Source: Nitrobacter winogradskyi Nb-255 (lineage in GTDB: Bacteria; Pseudomonadota; Alphaproteobacteria; Rhizobiales; Xanthobacteraceae). From it: a stretch of DNA of 64,000 nt. This document shows positions 18,894 through 28,861 of this stretch, piece by piece (position 1 is the first letter of the stretch; each line of letters opens with the position of its first letter). The position numbers were made by a program, and so were the translations under genes. The notes under the pieces were generated by a model that worked only from the letters and a program-made list of their open reading frames with translations, was not told the DNA's origin and ran no database searches. The stretch is taken from positions 2,136,001 through 2,200,000 of the forward strand of contig NC_007406.1 in the NCBI RefSeq assembly GCF_000012725.1. The letters run 5' to 3'.

Positions 18894-19264
18894 GTGTCGT
18901 CCTCCCCATCCGCGAGCATGCTTTTTTTCAGCAGGCGGTTTTCCAGGGTGAGATCGGCCACGGCCTCCTTCAGGGCCTGCGCCTCACGGCGCAGCTCTTT
19001 CACCTCGTCCGACGTCGCGGCGCGGGCCGTGTCACCAGCGAGACGGCGCTTGCCGGCGTCGAGGAACTCCTTCGACCAGCCGTAATACATCGACGAGGCG
19101 ATCCCCTCGCGCCGACACAGCTCGGCGATGCTCTCCTCGCCGCGCACGCCTTCCAGCACGATGCGGATCTTCTCTTCAGCCGAGAACTGCCGGCGCGTTG
19201 CCCGGCGGATGTCCTTCACGACCTGCTCTGCCGGTGCTTTCTCCGGCCCGGATTTCTGTCTCAT
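18890..19264 (-). CDS. IS3-family transposase, OrfA (HTH part)
   Basis: A 124-residue protein with the transposase_8 HTH (RRQFSAEEKIRIVLEG, IAELCRREGIASSMYYGWSK) and a C-terminal leucine-zipper-like helix (ELRREAQALKEAVADLTLEN). It binds the inverted repeats. It lies just inside the right end of the element. Confidence 0.93.
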   Translation of the reverse strand: MRQKSGPEKAPAEQVVKDIRRATRRQFSAEEKIRIVLEGVRGEESIAELCRREGIASSMYYGWSKEFLDAGKRRLAGDTARAATSDEVKELRREAQALKEAVADLTLENRLLKKSMLADGEDDT

Positions 19265-19349
19265 CTGCGCTCCAAATTGGCTGCGATGATCCAGAAATCC
19301 TCCCTTCCCGAAAACCCCTAAACTGTCTCAAGAGCCCTGACGGCGGACA

Positions 19350-19741
19350 GCTTAAGGGCCGTTCGGTTTACCGGACGTCGGACAATACATTGGAAATGCT
19401 CGACCCAGCGGCAATCTCGTATGGTTTTACGCGCGGCAAGCCGAAGGATAATTGCGGTAGCCTATTACGTTCCCCCCTTCGGGCCGGACGCCTCGGGCGG
19501 AACGAAACAGTTCGCGATCCTACACTTTGGACCGGATCTAAATCATTGTGTTTGCCGGAAGATCATTGGCCCGCTATGGAAACGGTACTCGATAGCGCGG
19601 AATGAACGTATTCTGCTACAGCGGTTTCGAGTGGATGTCGGTTCGCATAAAGAGAACGCGTCAAATCAAATCATAGAGTCCTGTTTCCGATCCCATCAGG
19701 AGCGGAAGGCTCCAAGAGCAGTTATCATTGGTTTGCGCTTG
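19350..19741. other. Non-coding stretch with a dispersed-repeat copy (19622-19712)
   Basis: Sequence between the IS3 element and the FecI remnant with no recognisable gene. From about 19622 it matches the dispersed repeat core (GGTTTCGAGTGGATGTCGGTTCGC, AACGCGTCAAATCAAA) and ends in a hairpin-like GATCCCATCAGGAGCGGAAGGCTCC segment. Confidence 0.55.
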
Positions 19742-20246
19742 ATGAGCGACCTGACGAGCAATCTGGCGGCGCTTTATGCCGACGAGCAAGGAAGGCTCCA
19801 GCGCTTTCTGATACGGCAGGGTATCCCCGGCCACCGCTGCCGACATCGTTCAGGATGCATTCCTGCGGCTGCTCGGCGCTCCACGCGAAGACGTACGCGA
19901 CCTCCGAAGCTATCTCTTTAGTACCACACGAAACCTGACGGTCGATCGTGCGCGACAGCGGCAGCGGAGCGCGCTCGGCAACGCCGTCGAACTTGACGAA
20001 TCTATCGTCGATCCAGCGCCGCTGGCCGATGCGGCGCTGATCTCGCGGCAGGAGTTTCAGGCGCTTCACGCCGCGCTCGCGGATTTGCCGCCGCGTTGCC
20101 GCGAAGTGCTCATCCTCCATAAGTTCGAGAGCCTGAGCTACGCGCAGATTGCAGACCGTCTGGGCATCGCAAAGAACTCGGTCGCCGCCCACATGGTGAA
20201 GGCGATATCCCACCTCCGGTCCCGATTCCGCGAGGCTTCCGCATAG
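19742..20246 (+). pseudogene. ECF sigma factor (FecI-like), frameshifted
   Basis: An extracytoplasmic-function sigma factor gene for TonB-dependent iron uptake. It begins at 19742 (MSDLTSNLAALYADEQGRL) and continues in that frame to about 19825, after which the homologous reading moves to another frame (ATAADIVQDAFLRLL, YLFSTTRNLTVDRARQ, LPPRCREVLILHKFE, SYAQIADRLGIAKNSV) and stops at 20244-20246. Regions 2 and 4 are otherwise complete. The shift lies in the tract around 19822-19835. Since the partner receptor gene downstream is also broken, loss of function is likely; a sequencing error remains possible. Confidence 0.82.
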
Positions 20247-20345
20247 AAGCACCTAGAGCGGGATGGGTTTATTTTGAATCGATTGAGATTCCCAAATCAG
20301 AATTCATCTGATTCAACATGCTGACTGGGAAGGAGGCCAGCATGG

Positions 20346-20696
20346 ATGGGACGAGCCTATTCGAACGACCTTCGTGAGCGGGTAGTGCGTGCTGTCGTTA
20401 AAGGCGGCCTGTCGCGGCATCAGGCTGCGGCCCAGTTTGGGGTGGGCATCAGCACGGCGATCAACTGGGTACAACGCTTCCACGAGACCGGCAGCGTCGC
20501 GCCAAGCCAGATCGGCGGCTATAGGCCAAAGAAGATTGCGGGGCCGCACCGCGAATGGCTGCTGCAACGGTGCCGAAAGGACTTTACCGTGCGCGGGCTG
20601 GTGGCCGAACTTGCCGAGCGTGGCCTTAAGGTCGATTACCGCACGATGTGGGAGTTCGTTCACGCTGTGAAGCTCAGTTACAAAAAAAGACGCTGA
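20346..20696 (+). CDS. IS630-family transposase, N-terminal frame
   Basis: A 116-residue HTH protein (SNDLRERVVRAVVKGGLSRH, AAAQFGVGISTAINWVQRF). It ends just after a run of seven A residues at 20682-20688, where a -1 slip would join it to the catalytic frame to make the full transposase. Confidence 0.9.
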   Translation: MGRAYSNDLRERVVRAVVKGGLSRHQAAAQFGVGISTAINWVQRFHETGSVAPSQIGGYRPKKIAGPHREWLLQRCRKDFTVRGLVAELAERGLKVDYRTMWEFVHAVKLSYKKRR

Positions 20697-21289
20697 TTGC
20701 TGCAGAGCAGGATCGTCCCGATGTCGCCCGTCGGCGAGCGCAATGGACCAAGTATCGAGATCGGATTGATCCCACTCGGCTGGTGTTCATCGATGAGACC
20801 TGGACCAAAACCAATATGGCGCCGCTGCGGGGCTGGGCGCCGCGCGGTCAACGCATCAGAGCCAAGGTGCCGCATGGCCGCTGGCAGACCATGACCTTTA
20901 TGGCCGCTCTGCGCCACGATCGCATCACCGCGCCGTGGTTCATCGAGGGGCCGATCAACGGCGAAGCCTTCCTTCTCTACATCGAGAAGGTTCTGGTCCC
21001 GACCCTGCGGCACGGCGACATCGTCATTATGGACAACCTCGGCTCGCACAAGGCCAGCGCCGTGCGTCGCGTCATCCGTGCCGCCGGTGCCCGGCTCTTC
21101 TACCTGCCGAAATACTCGCCTGATCTGAACCCGATCGAGCAGTTCTTTGCCAAGTTCAAACACTGGCTACGCAAAGCCGCGCAGCGGACCACCGAGGCCG
21201 TCTACAATGCTATCGCTCCGATCCTCGAAACCGTTGCACCGGCTGAATGCGCCAACTACTTCGTCAATGCAGGATACAACCAAATCTAA
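20648..21289 (+). CDS. IS630-family transposase, catalytic frame
   Basis: DDE-superfamily endonuclease part. Real coding starts around 20685 by frameshift from the preceding frame (KKTLIAAEQDRPDV). Motifs: LVFIDETWTKTNM, IVIMDNLGSHKA and [14 protein letters not shown] supply the three acidic residues. It appears intact; the A-run suggests programmed -1 frameshifting or transcriptional slippage. Confidence 0.9.
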   Translation: MGVRSRCEAQLQKKTLIAAEQDRPDVARRRAQWTKYRDRIDPTRLVFIDETWTKTNMAPLRGWAPRGQRIRAKVPHGRWQTMTFMAALRHDRITAPWFIEGPINGEAFLLYIEKVLVPTLRHGDIVIMDNLGSHKASAVRRVIRAAGARLFYLPKYSPDLNPIEQFFAKFKHWLRKAAQRTTEAVYNAIAPILETVAPAECANYFVNAGYNQI

Positions 21290-21304
21290 ACTCATCATAC
21301 TCTA

Positions 21305-21406
21305 GAGCATCTTTCGGCAAAGTGGTGACATGTTCGCCGCAGGAAAACGCGACCCGACAATAATTTCCAGAGCATGGTTCGATTGAGCTTGATCGGATCA
21401 TGCTCT
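21305..21406 (+). repeat. Divergent dispersed-repeat copy with perfect-looking terminal hairpin
   Basis: Starts right at the IS630 right end (GAGCATCTTTCGGCAAAGTGG) and carries a degenerate core (GTTCGCCGCAGGAAAACGCG). It ends in a long inverted repeat at 21369-21406: AGAGCATGGTTCGATTGAGC pairs with GCTTGATCGGATCATGCTCT. It could act as a bidirectional terminator. Confidence 0.7.
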
Positions 21407-21519
21407 AGTTGGTTTTTCGCACAATAGCGTCTTAGTCTTATAAGCTGATCAACCTTCGGACTCCGATACGGGACCAAACGATCGGCCAGATCCAGATCAC
21501 AGCCTGCTCCGGGGATTGT

Positions 21520-22653
21520 ATGGAACAGAATGGCACGCAGTCAGTCGACGACCAGGCTGTCCAATGGTTCGTTCTGTTGCGCGACGAAGACGCGACAGCG
21601 GAAGATCGGCGCGCATTCGCGCACTGGCTTGCGTTTGACCAGACACATGAAACCGCGTGGCAATCGGTCGAACGGATGTGGGGTGGCCTCGACGCATTGG
21701 CGCCGGAGGTGGTCAGGCAACGGCGCAAACCTCGAAGAAACAGCCGGTTAAAGAGAGGCGCCGCCGTGGCCCTTTTGCTCGCTGCGATCGGCATCGGCTG
21801 GCAGATGGCTCCAACAGGGCTATTCGCCGATTACCGGACGGCGATCGGCGAACGCCGGATGATCGTGCTGCAAGACGGCTCCCAGGTCGACCTCGGCGCG
21901 GCAAGCGCGCTTGATGTGTCATTCGGCACGGGCGAACGCAGGGTCAGGCTGCTGACCGGCGAGGCATTCTTCACCGTAACGAAGGACGCCGCCCGGCCAT
22001 TCATCGTGGCGGCCGAGAACGGCGAGGTGAAGGTGCTGGGTACGGCGTTCGACGTCAAGATCGCCGACGGGGTCGCGGTGGCGGTCGCGCATAACGCGGT
22101 CCAAGTTTCTGCTCAAGCCTCCACTCAAGCCCCGGACCGCCCCGATGTCGTCCCGGACGCTCCGGTCGTTGTCAGACAAGGCCAGATCGTTCGCTACGAT
22201 TTCGCCGGCATTTCCGCCGTCGGTGCGGCGGACCTGGAGTCCATTCAAGCGTGGCGGCACGGCCAGCTCGTTTTCCGCGACGTCCCGCTCGATACCGTGC
22301 TCACCGAGCTTCAGCGCTACCGTTTTGGCCGCATTGTTCTGATCGGCGGAACGTTGGGCCAGCGGCGAGTCACCGCAGTGTTCGATGCAGCCAAGACGGA
22401 GCAGGCCCTCGATACGATCGCCGAATCCCTGTCGCTGCGCATCTATCGAGCCGCCGGCCTGCTGACTGTCATCATTCCGAACGACAGCGCCGAAAAACTC
22501 CCACGGGCGACTAACTACTTTTCCCGATCCTGTCGTCTTCAGAATAGGGATGGGATCGCGCCGTCGTGGCCGATCCCCTGCCCGCATGTTGAGGACGGGG
22601 GACGTCCAATTACGAGGTGGGCGTCAAGGGCGAACTGCTGGACAAGCGCCTGA
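21520..22653 (+). CDS. FecR-family anti-sigma/regulator, aberrant C-terminus
   Basis: Inner-membrane regulator that passes the signal of a loaded TonB receptor to its ECF sigma factor. The cytoplasmic N-terminus has the family pattern (AVQWFVLLRDEDAT, FAHWLAFDQTHETAW). One membrane helix follows (AAVALLLAAIGIGWQMA), then the periplasmic FecR domain (LQDGSQVDLGAASAL, VRLLTGEAFFTV, LGTAFDV) and a C-terminal secretin/TonB N-terminal-like part (FRDVPLDTVLTELQRY). After about residue 330 (DSAEKLPRAT) the reading is not family-like because the gene runs into receptor sequence at a deletion joint. The sigma factor upstream is frameshifted, so the circuit is probably dead. Confidence 0.85.
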   Translation: MEQNGTQSVDDQAVQWFVLLRDEDATAEDRRAFAHWLAFDQTHETAWQSVERMWGGLDALAPEVVRQRRKPRRNSRLKRGAAVALLLAAIGIGWQMAPTGLFADYRTAIGERRMIVLQDGSQVDLGAASALDVSFGTGERRVRLLTGEAFFTVTKDAARPFIVAAENGEVKVLGTAFDVKIADGVAVAVAHNAVQVSAQASTQAPDRPDVVPDAPVVVRQGQIVRYDFAGISAVGAADLESIQAWRHGQLVFRDVPLDTVLTELQRYRFGRIVLIGGTLGQRRVTAVFDAAKTEQALDTIAESLSLRIYRAAGLLTVIIPNDSAEKLPRATNYFSRSCRLQNRDGIAPSWPIPCPHVEDGGRPITRWASRANCWTSA

Positions 22654-23219
22654 ATGTGTCGGCCGCCCTGTTCCGCCTGGACCAGACCAATCTAGCGCGG
22701 CCGGACAATTCCGTCCTTCCCGACCCCAGCAATGCCTGCGGCGGGGTCTGCTACATCGCCGCCGACAAGGTGGTGAGCCAGGGCGTCGATCTGGGCCTCA
22801 GCGGAGAACTGTCGCCCGGCTGGCAAATGATGGCGGGCTATACCTTCGTGGACAGCAAATACGTGACCGGCGAAATGAATGGCCTGCGTTACGGCACCTG
22901 GTTGCCGCGCCACAACATGCGGCTGACCACCGCCTACAAGGTGCCCGGCACGGACTGGACGCTGGGCGGCAACCTGGCGCGCAGCCAGCTCTATCGCGAC
23001 GATGTGAGCTGGTTCACGGGTGAGACCGCAAGGATCCGCAGCGGTGCGCTGTTGCTGGTGGGACTGATGGCGAAGTACCAGATCAACCCGAACGCCGAAC
23101 TGGTGATGACGGTGAGCAACCTGTTTGACCGCACTTACCGGTCGGCAATGGAGTGGAAGTACTACTCCCCCTTCGGTGAGCCGCGCCGGATGTCGATCGC
23201 CCTGAGGTACCGGTTCTGA
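22602..23219 (+). pseudogene. TonB-dependent siderophore receptor, C-terminal fragment
   Basis: About 205 codons of the outer-membrane barrel: NYEVGVKGELLDKRLNVS, the GVDLGLSG strand, MAGYTFVDSKY, LPRHNMRLTTAYKVP, and the terminal NLFDRTYR ... FGEPRRMSIALRYRF strand ending in Phe. The frame has no start of its own except an in-frame GTG at 22617. The plug domain and most of the barrel are missing, deleted against the fecR gene. Confidence 0.85.
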
Positions 23220-23316
23220 CAGGACCGATCCTCATCGGGACTTTGGCTTGATGTTGTATGGTGATGTAACGGGAAGCACACTGCTCGACGTCAGATTACC
23301 GCCAAGGAGATCAAGG

Positions 23317-23400
23317 ATGGACCCTGCGCCACCTTCGCTATTTCGTCGACGTCGCCGCCCGCTACGGCAGCTTCAGCGGGGCCGCGAAACGGGTTCAATG
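23317..23400 (+). pseudogene. LysR-type regulator remnant
   Basis: A short match to the start of a LysR-family gene: LRHLRYFVDVAARYGSFSGAAKRV is read one frame away from the ATG at 23317, so an indel lies right after the first codons. Nothing LysR-like follows 23400. Confidence 0.55.
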
Positions 23401-24366
23401 GCAGGCGGCAGATAGCCAGCAGGGCGCGCCGCAAACTGTACACTGGTAGCTATTTCGCGTCGATTTCCAACCACGTCGTGCCGATCAGTAGCAGTGACAA
23501 GCTGGGGCGTGCGTGCCAGATGCGGCGCCGATCCTGCAGCGATCTTCACGTCATCTATATGAGGCTGTCCGCACCGTAGTGCGCCGGGCTCTATTCCGGC
23601 GTCTGTTGCTGCCTCCACCGAACCCGCCAGTTGCGGTTTCGGCCCATCCGGGTGACGATCCCTGACAGGAAATAATACGGCGGCATCTAATCCCGATCGC
23701 CACTTTGTGTTGCGCACGCCTCCGCGCGCTGGACCCCTTTTCCAGCTTGCACCGACGAGCAGGGCTTGCCCAATAGCGCCAGTTCCTCCGGCCCGCTCCA
23801 TTCGACCGCGCCGCAATCTCCCGTGTTGTCGGAGCCAAGCCGCCGCAAGCGGCGATGGCGCTTTGGAACCCCGCTCTTTCGCTCTCCTGCCGCTGCGCAG
23901 TTGAAGTCAAACCGGATGCTGACCGTGTCCTGTTCCGGCCTCATGGAGACAGCCCCCGGCGTGTCGGGCCGACGGGTGACCTTGGTGGATCGAAAATCCT
24001 TGTCTTTTCAGATTGTAGAAGAGTGTTCCATTCCTCAATCGTTTGGAAGATGGCGTTCGATGTTTCTACATCTATGTCCGCCACACACCGCGATTGTTCT
24101 CCATATTGCGATATTGTCGCCGAGCACCGCACACCCACCCCGCCATCGATTGACCTTGCAAGAGCAAGCCCGCACCCGTTTCAGGCCAGGCTCGCACACC
24201 AGCCATTCTGGACATCCTGTCATGAGTTCCCGGCTGGCAGGCCTGCGAGGAGAACGCAGAAAGGTGATCGCCTCACGTGGCGGCGATCCGGATTTTCCAC
24301 ACTTGTTCCTTGATTTAAGCGTTGCATCGACATAGCGTTTAGGTTGCTCGACTGTGGAGATTTTAT
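23401..24366. other. 966-bp non-coding stretch
   Basis: Short open frames occur on both strands but none shows a domain, coupling or ribosome site. Probably decayed sequence between the iron-uptake remnant and the carboxysome locus. GGAG at the end serves the gene at 24367. Confidence 0.5.
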
Positions 24367-24798
24367 ATGTCCCGGGGCTTTGGTGCGATTCAACGCGCGG
24401 TGCTTGACGCGTTATCGGACAAACTGATCATCACTCTGTCGACACTCGACCTCGCTCACATCGTCAACGGCGGGGTGCGCAGCAGATCTATGATCGCATC
24501 GGTTCATCGCGCACTTCGAACCTTGGAAGCCGCTGGCAAAGTCGTCCGCCTCGATGGAAGGTGGGCACTCGCGTCGCGACAAAGGGAAGCTCGAAGCTAC
24601 AGGTACAGACAACAACCTGAGTCGCCTGTGCAGCAGAGAAACGAACGGTTGAAACTGATCTCGAAGATTCTTGGAATGCTCGGATCGTCTCAGGACGGTG
24701 AGGTTCTGGCGGCCGCGAAAAGAGCGGAAGCCAAGCGGGTCGAGCTAGGTTTATCCTGGGACGACATCATCCTGGGAGACTCTTGCTCGATCATCTGA
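24367..24798 (+). CDS. Hypothetical protein with winged-helix-like N-terminus
   Basis: A 143-residue protein. Residues 1-70 look like a winged helix (GAIQRAVLDALSDKLIITLSTL, SMIASVHRALRTLEAAGKVVRL, GRWALA). The C-terminal helix-rich part has KLISKILGMLGSSQDGEVLAAAKR and LGLSWDDIIL, a pattern shared by many uncharacterised alphaproteobacterial proteins from mobile or plasmid regions. GGAG precedes the ATG by eight bases. Possible regulator; target unknown. Confidence 0.72.
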   Translation: MSRGFGAIQRAVLDALSDKLIITLSTLDLAHIVNGGVRSRSMIASVHRALRTLEAAGKVVRLDGRWALASRQREARSYRYRQQPESPVQQRNERLKLISKILGMLGSSQDGEVLAAAKRAEAKRVELGLSWDDIILGDSCSII

Positions 24799-24825
24799 AA
24801 GCGGCGCCCTGAAACAGCGTTGGCC

Positions 24826-24905
24826 TATAGCGTTTTCGAGCGAAGCGGGTGACCTGTTCGCATGAAGAACCCACCCCGCTTCTGATCCCCTCGGAAGCGG
24901 AAGGA
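24826..24905 (+). repeat. Dispersed-repeat copy with terminator-like hairpin
   Basis: TATAGCGTTTTCGAGCGAAG begins the conserved core. The tail forms a hairpin CCGCTTC (24876-24882) with GAAGCGG (24894-24900). It lies between two convergent genes and could end transcription of the carboxysome operon and of the gene at 24367. Confidence 0.7.
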
Positions 24906-24929
24906 CCCCGGCGACAGGCGCGAGGCTTT

Positions 24930-25766
24930 TCAGTCAGATAGCCATTTGCGCACATATGCGTCGATAAGCTCGCGCACGGATTCAGACTTGATCACCAGGC
25001 CGAGGTCGATCATTTCCGAACCGATGAGCCGGTTGTCGTTCTGCGCCGGCACCGGCCCGGGCACGAGCTGGTTGGCCTCCTCGCGGAAGAACACCTCCGC
25101 CACCACTCCGGCGAACCATATCGTGCGCGCCGCATCGCCGCGCGGGCGCAGCGGATCGTCGCGCACCACGAATACCGGGCTGCCGCTCGATCCGGGATAG
25201 ACCGCGGCGTCGATCAGGAATTGCTTGTGCCCCTCGAAGTCAAGTTCCAGCGGCGTTGCGGTGGTGCCGCGGCGAAGGATGGGCATGAGGTTGACCTGAT
25301 CCCACACCCCGCTGGGATAGCCGACGAACAGCACGTCCTCGAGCGCGTCGAATCCCCGCACCGCAGCCGCGTCGGGAATGCGCTGGCTGTCGATCGCATG
25401 ATAATACAGTTGCACGCCCAGATCGCGCGCCGCTCGTTCGAGCGGCCGCAGCGGCACGATGGCGAGATCGACCGCGGGATCGGGATGGAGAAACCACGCC
25501 GCGGGGAAGTCGTCGATGTTGAGCTGAAAACGCTGGCCGAATGCCGGCCTGCCTTCGCTCGTCTGGGTGAACACCAGGCCGCCGCGGCGAACGCCCTCGA
25601 CCAGATGCCGGTTGGTGACGATGAACGGCGTATTGCCCTTCGCGTGAGCGTGGCTGAGGATGAAGGCCGTGCCGGAGCCGGCGCTGCCGTCCTCGAGTTC
25701 GGTGTCCACCCGCACGGTTGAGAACAGCAGCTTCTTTGCAATCGAGTCGATTTCCATGGAGCTCAC
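24930..25766 (-). CDS. Trypsin-like serine protease, last gene of the carboxysome operon
   Basis: A 278-residue protein of the chymotrypsin/HtrA-like peptidase fold without signal peptide or membrane helix, so cytosolic. The likely catalytic triad is visible: His in TNRHLVEG, Asp in [10 protein letters not shown] and Ser in GSSGSPVF. No PDZ domain follows. Its ATG overlaps the stop of csoS1D by four bases, so it is co-translated with a shell protein gene, implying a job related to carboxysomes or RuBisCO turnover (inference). It is not part of the textbook cso gene set as I know it. Substrates are unknown. Terminated by the hairpin repeat at 24826-24905. Confidence 0.85.
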   Translation of the reverse strand: MSSMEIDSIAKKLLFSTVRVDTELEDGSAGSGTAFILSHAHAKGNTPFIVTNRHLVEGVRRGGLVFTQTSEGRPAFGQRFQLNIDDFPAAWFLHPDPAVDLAIVPLRPLERAARDLGVQLYYHAIDSQRIPDAAAVRGFDALEDVLFVGYPSGVWDQVNLMPILRRGTTATPLELDFEGHKQFLIDAAVYPGSSGSPVFVVRDDPLRPRGDAARTIWFAGVVAEVFFREEANQLVPGPVPAQNDNRLIGSEMIDLGLVIKSESVRELIDAYVRKWLSD

Positions 25767-26395
25767 GCGTGCGCCATAGCGCGTTGGTTCAGGCGCTCGA
25801 TCGCGGCCACCGCCGCGCGTTGCGCCTCCTCGGCCTCGGCCTCGTTGCCCATCATGGTCAGGCGGCCGAAAGAACCGAAAGCCTTGACGTCCACCAGGGT
25901 AATGTGCGCGGCCTTCTCGGCCTCATTGGCGGCATACATGATATAGCCCGCCGGCTCGACCTCCAGGATGAACATGCTCTTGCCGGGCAGGATCATCGAG
26001 CCCTTCCGCAGTTGGCGGTTGATCAGCGTGGCGTGGTCAGGCGTGATGGCGCGGATGATCTCGTTCCACGCAATCTTACAGCGCAACCGTGAATCCATCG
26101 TCGTGTTGAGCTGCCTGAGGATCAGTTCGCCGGCGGCGAGCACCTCGCTCTGGTTGCGGAAGTGAAGCTCCATCGAGCCGAAGGCACGCTCGACGACCTG
26201 TTCGCCCATGCGCACGTTGGTTTTCTTCAACGCGATGTCCGAGAGGTTGTGCACCGCCATGCCGGGAGCGACCTCGATCCACATGCAGGCATCACCCGGC
26301 ACCGGCAGGAAGCCCTGCGAGGACGTCGCGATGTAGGACGCGAGCTGCGGTTGCAGCGCATCCATGAACACGTAGGTTCGCAGGGTGATCTTCAT
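25763..26395 (-). CDS. csoS1D: Carboxysome shell protein CsoS1D (tandem BMC trimer)
   Basis: A 210-residue tandem BMC-domain shell protein that forms pseudohexameric trimers, stacks face to face and has a gated large central pore. The two halves are visible: [15 protein letters not shown] ... [16 protein letters not shown] and [23 protein letters not shown], each ending in a BMC-like helix. The pore gate Glu-Arg pair appears in [12 protein letters not shown]. It follows cbbO by 13 bp and overlaps the protease gene. It probably passes larger metabolites such as RuBP and 3-PGA. Confidence 0.93.
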   Translation of the reverse strand: MKITLRTYVFMDALQPQLASYIATSSQGFLPVPGDACMWIEVAPGMAVHNLSDIALKKTNVRMGEQVVERAFGSMELHFRNQSEVLAAGELILRQLNTTMDSRLRCKIAWNEIIRAITPDHATLINRQLRKGSMILPGKSMFILEVEPAGYIMYAANEAEKAAHITLVDVKAFGSFGRLTMMGNEAEAEEAQRAAVAAIERLNQRAMAHA

Positions 26396-26408
26396 CCTCG
26401 GCCTACCC

Positions 26409-28769
26409 TCACCGCGTCAGGCTCATGTAGAGCATCGGCAGTTTTTCCGGCAGCCGCTCAGCCTGATCGATCACGGTGAAATTCTTCATGCCGAAAATAC
26501 GAGACACGTATTGGTCGGCATGGGGATCGAGCGAAAGCGCATAGACCGTAATGCCCTGGCGGCCGAGCTCCTCCACCGCGGCCTTGGTATCATGGCGCAG
26601 GTACTGGGGATCGGTGACGTCGTTGTCGGCCGGCTCGCCGTCGGTGACGACGAAGACAACGCGTTTGCTGCTGGGCTGCAACGCCAAATAATGAGCGGCA
26701 TGGCGCAACGCCGCGCCCATGCGCGTGGAGAGCCGCCCTTTCATCCCCGCCAACCGCGCCTTGACCACATCATCATACGGCTGGTCGAAATCCTTGAAGC
26801 GGTGGTAATGCACATCGTGCCGGCCGTCGGAACAAAAGCCATGAATGGCGAACGGATCGCCGATGCGGTGCAGCGCGCCCGCCAGCAGCACCGTTGCGGC
26901 GCGCGTCAGATCCATCACCGTGTAGTCGTGGCCGCGAACCTTGTCGTTGGATGACTCGGACATGTCCAGCAACACCAGCACAGCCAGATCACGCAGCGCA
27001 CGCTTGTAGCGCATCATGATGCGCGGATCGTGCTGCTGGCCGATGCGGATGTCGATCATCGCGCGCACCGCGGCGTTGATGTCGATCTCGTCGCCATCCT
27101 CCACGTTGCGGATGCGCTGCATGCCTTGCGGCACCATCGACTCGATCAGGAATTTCAGTCGCGAGATCACCGGCTTGTGCTCAAGGATGATGCCCTCGAT
27201 CACATCCAGTTCGCCCATCACGGGGTGATACTCAAGCAACGTCACCCAGTTCGGACGCTCGAGCTGGATCTGATAGTCCCACTCCGGATAGTGGAACGGT
27301 TCGGAGATCGGCGGGCGGCCTTCGAGCGAGTTGATGCTCACATTCTCCTGGTCGAGATAGAACTCGGTCGGAAGCTCCCACACCTCCTGCGCATCGTCGC
27401 CGGCGAACTCGACGTCGACCTCGTTGACCATTTCCATCACGTTGACTTTTTTGCGCACCTGCTGGCGGGTCTCCCAGGTGGCGGCCATCACCTGCGCCTC
27501 GTCGTATTCCTCCAGAAACCAGACGGCGCGATTGTCGTCGCGATAGACGGCGCTGAGCGCATCGGTAACCTTGTTATAGGTGGGCAGGTCGAGCTCGAAC
27601 AGGCGGTGTGATAAATCCACGCCCAGATTCCAGCTCACCTGGTTGCTCTCCAGATCGGACTGAGCGCGAAACGCGGCCACGCCCTCGCGCACGAACGGAT
27701 CCGGGTCGGTCGAGTCGGGATCGAGCAAGGCGCGGGCGAGACGATCGAACAGCTCCCCCACCGTTCGCGGCTGGGCCGAATAGTCGAACACCGGATGCAG
27801 CGCCAACCAGGCCTGGCGCATGCCGGGGAATTTGCGGATCGCCAGTTCCTCGACGCGCGCATCCTCGAACAGTTCGATCAGCGCCATCTGCACCGGCAAC
27901 AGTTGCTGCATCGAAAGCGGCGTCTGGGTGAAGACAAGATGCGCGGCGCAGTGGTTGACGGCGGCGCGGTAAAGCTCAAGCGCGCTGACGATCCGCTCTA
28001 GCGCGGTCGCATCGCCCTCGGGCTTATAATCGTCATAGGCGTCGGCGACGTGGATGACGTAATGCTCGATGTAGGGCTTGAGCCCCTCGCGGCTCTCGTA
28101 ATCGCCGGCGGTCGGGCGCAGAAAGAAATCGCGTCCCCAGATCGCGCGCATGTAGATGTTGAGCCGCCGCTGGATGTCGACGAACAGCGTGCCTTTGCGC
28201 TCTTGCTGCAGCACGGCCATGGCATCGGCGCTCTGCAATCCGAAATAGGCGGCCTGCCCCTCGAAATCAGCCTTGTACGCCTGCGCTCCCCATTGCACCC
28301 AGCGGCGCAAGCCGCCCAGGGTGAGCTGGCTCAGCAGGCGGTCAAGATTTTCCAGCATCGGCCGCAGGCCGCGCGGAGCCTGCGCCAGCATGATCTCCAG
28401 CACATTGAGGTACTGGCGAAACAGCTCGGCATCACCCACGCGGTGCGCCGCCAGCGGCGCGGTGCTGGCGATCAGCGCCAGGACCTGCCCCGAGGTCTTG
28501 GACGCCATGCCCAGCAGGAAGTTGACCAGATCAGGCAGCACCTCCTCGCCGATGGCGCGCCCGACCTCCGGCATGGACTGGATGAAACTCACCACCAGGT
28601 CCTCGCCGCGACCCAACTCATGCAGCGCCACCGCGCCCTTGATATAGTTGCTCAGCCCGCGCGGGCTGATGGCGCGCGCAGCCTCGTTCCAGGAGGCGCG
28701 CAGCAGTTCCTGCGCGCGGCCGGGCAGTTCGTCGAGAAGCTCCTGGAATTCGTGTAGGTGGATGGCCAT
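26409..28769 (-). CDS. cbbO: RuBisCO activase subunit CbbO (von Willebrand factor A domain)
   Basis: A 786-residue partner of the CbbQ AAA ring; it docks the motor on inhibited RuBisCO. The C-terminal VWA domain starts near residue 590 with the metal-ion-dependent adhesion motif [11 protein letters not shown] and continues with [14 protein letters not shown]. The N-terminal two thirds are helical and typical of CbbO ([13 protein letters not shown]). It is separated from cbbQ by 92 bp. Together CbbQ6-CbbO removes sugar-phosphate inhibitors from form I RuBisCO. Confidence 0.95.
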   Translation of the reverse strand: MAIHLHEFQELLDELPGRAQELLRASWNEAARAISPRGLSNYIKGAVALHELGRGEDLVVSFIQSMPEVGRAIGEEVLPDLVNFLLGMASKTSGQVLALIASTAPLAAHRVGDAELFRQYLNVLEIMLAQAPRGLRPMLENLDRLLSQLTLGGLRRWVQWGAQAYKADFEGQAAYFGLQSADAMAVLQQERKGTLFVDIQRRLNIYMRAIWGRDFFLRPTAGDYESREGLKPYIEHYVIHVADAYDDYKPEGDATALERIVSALELYRAAVNHCAAHLVFTQTPLSMQQLLPVQMALIELFEDARVEELAIRKFPGMRQAWLALHPVFDYSAQPRTVGELFDRLARALLDPDSTDPDPFVREGVAAFRAQSDLESNQVSWNLGVDLSHRLFELDLPTYNKVTDALSAVYRDDNRAVWFLEEYDEAQVMAATWETRQQVRKKVNVMEMVNEVDVEFAGDDAQEVWELPTEFYLDQENVSINSLEGRPPISEPFHYPEWDYQIQLERPNWVTLLEYHPVMGELDVIEGIILEHKPVISRLKFLIESMVPQGMQRIRNVEDGDEIDINAAVRAMIDIRIGQQHDPRIMMRYKRALRDLAVLVLLDMSESSNDKVRGHDYTVMDLTRAATVLLAGALHRIGDPFAIHGFCSDGRHDVHYHRFKDFDQPYDDVVKARLAGMKGRLSTRMGAALRHAAHYLALQPSSKRVVFVVTDGEPADNDVTDPQYLRHDTKAAVEELGRQGITVYALSLDPHADQYVSRIFGMKNFTVIDQAERLPEKLPMLYMSLTR

Positions 28770-28861
28770 GATGTGTAAGTTCGGACTACCCTGGCGATGC
28801 TGGCCCCGGCCGACCTGTCGTTTCCTTTCTCGCCTCGCGCCTGCCGATCGTCGGAAGACGC

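Larger units (their letters stand above)
17840..19349 (-). mobile_element. IS3-family insertion sequence
   Basis: About 1510 bp bounded by imperfect inverted repeats: left end TGTCCGTCGTCAGATG... and right end (reversed) TGTCCGCCGTCAGGGC..., with GAGAC conserved further in. It encodes orfA and orfB on the minus strand. The three bases before (AAG) and after (GCT) differ, so there is no target duplication; an adjacent deletion or recombination between copies is likely. Confidence 0.88.
20254..21304 (+). mobile_element. IS630-family insertion sequence
   Basis: About 1.05 kb flanked by TA dinucleotides, the signature of IS630/Tc1 elements. Ends are inverted: CTAGAGCGGGATGGGTTTA on the left and, reversed, CTAGAGTATGATGAGTTTA on the right. 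It encodes two overlapping frames. It sits between the fecI remnant and fecR, and its right flank is a dispersed-repeat copy. Confidence 0.88.
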
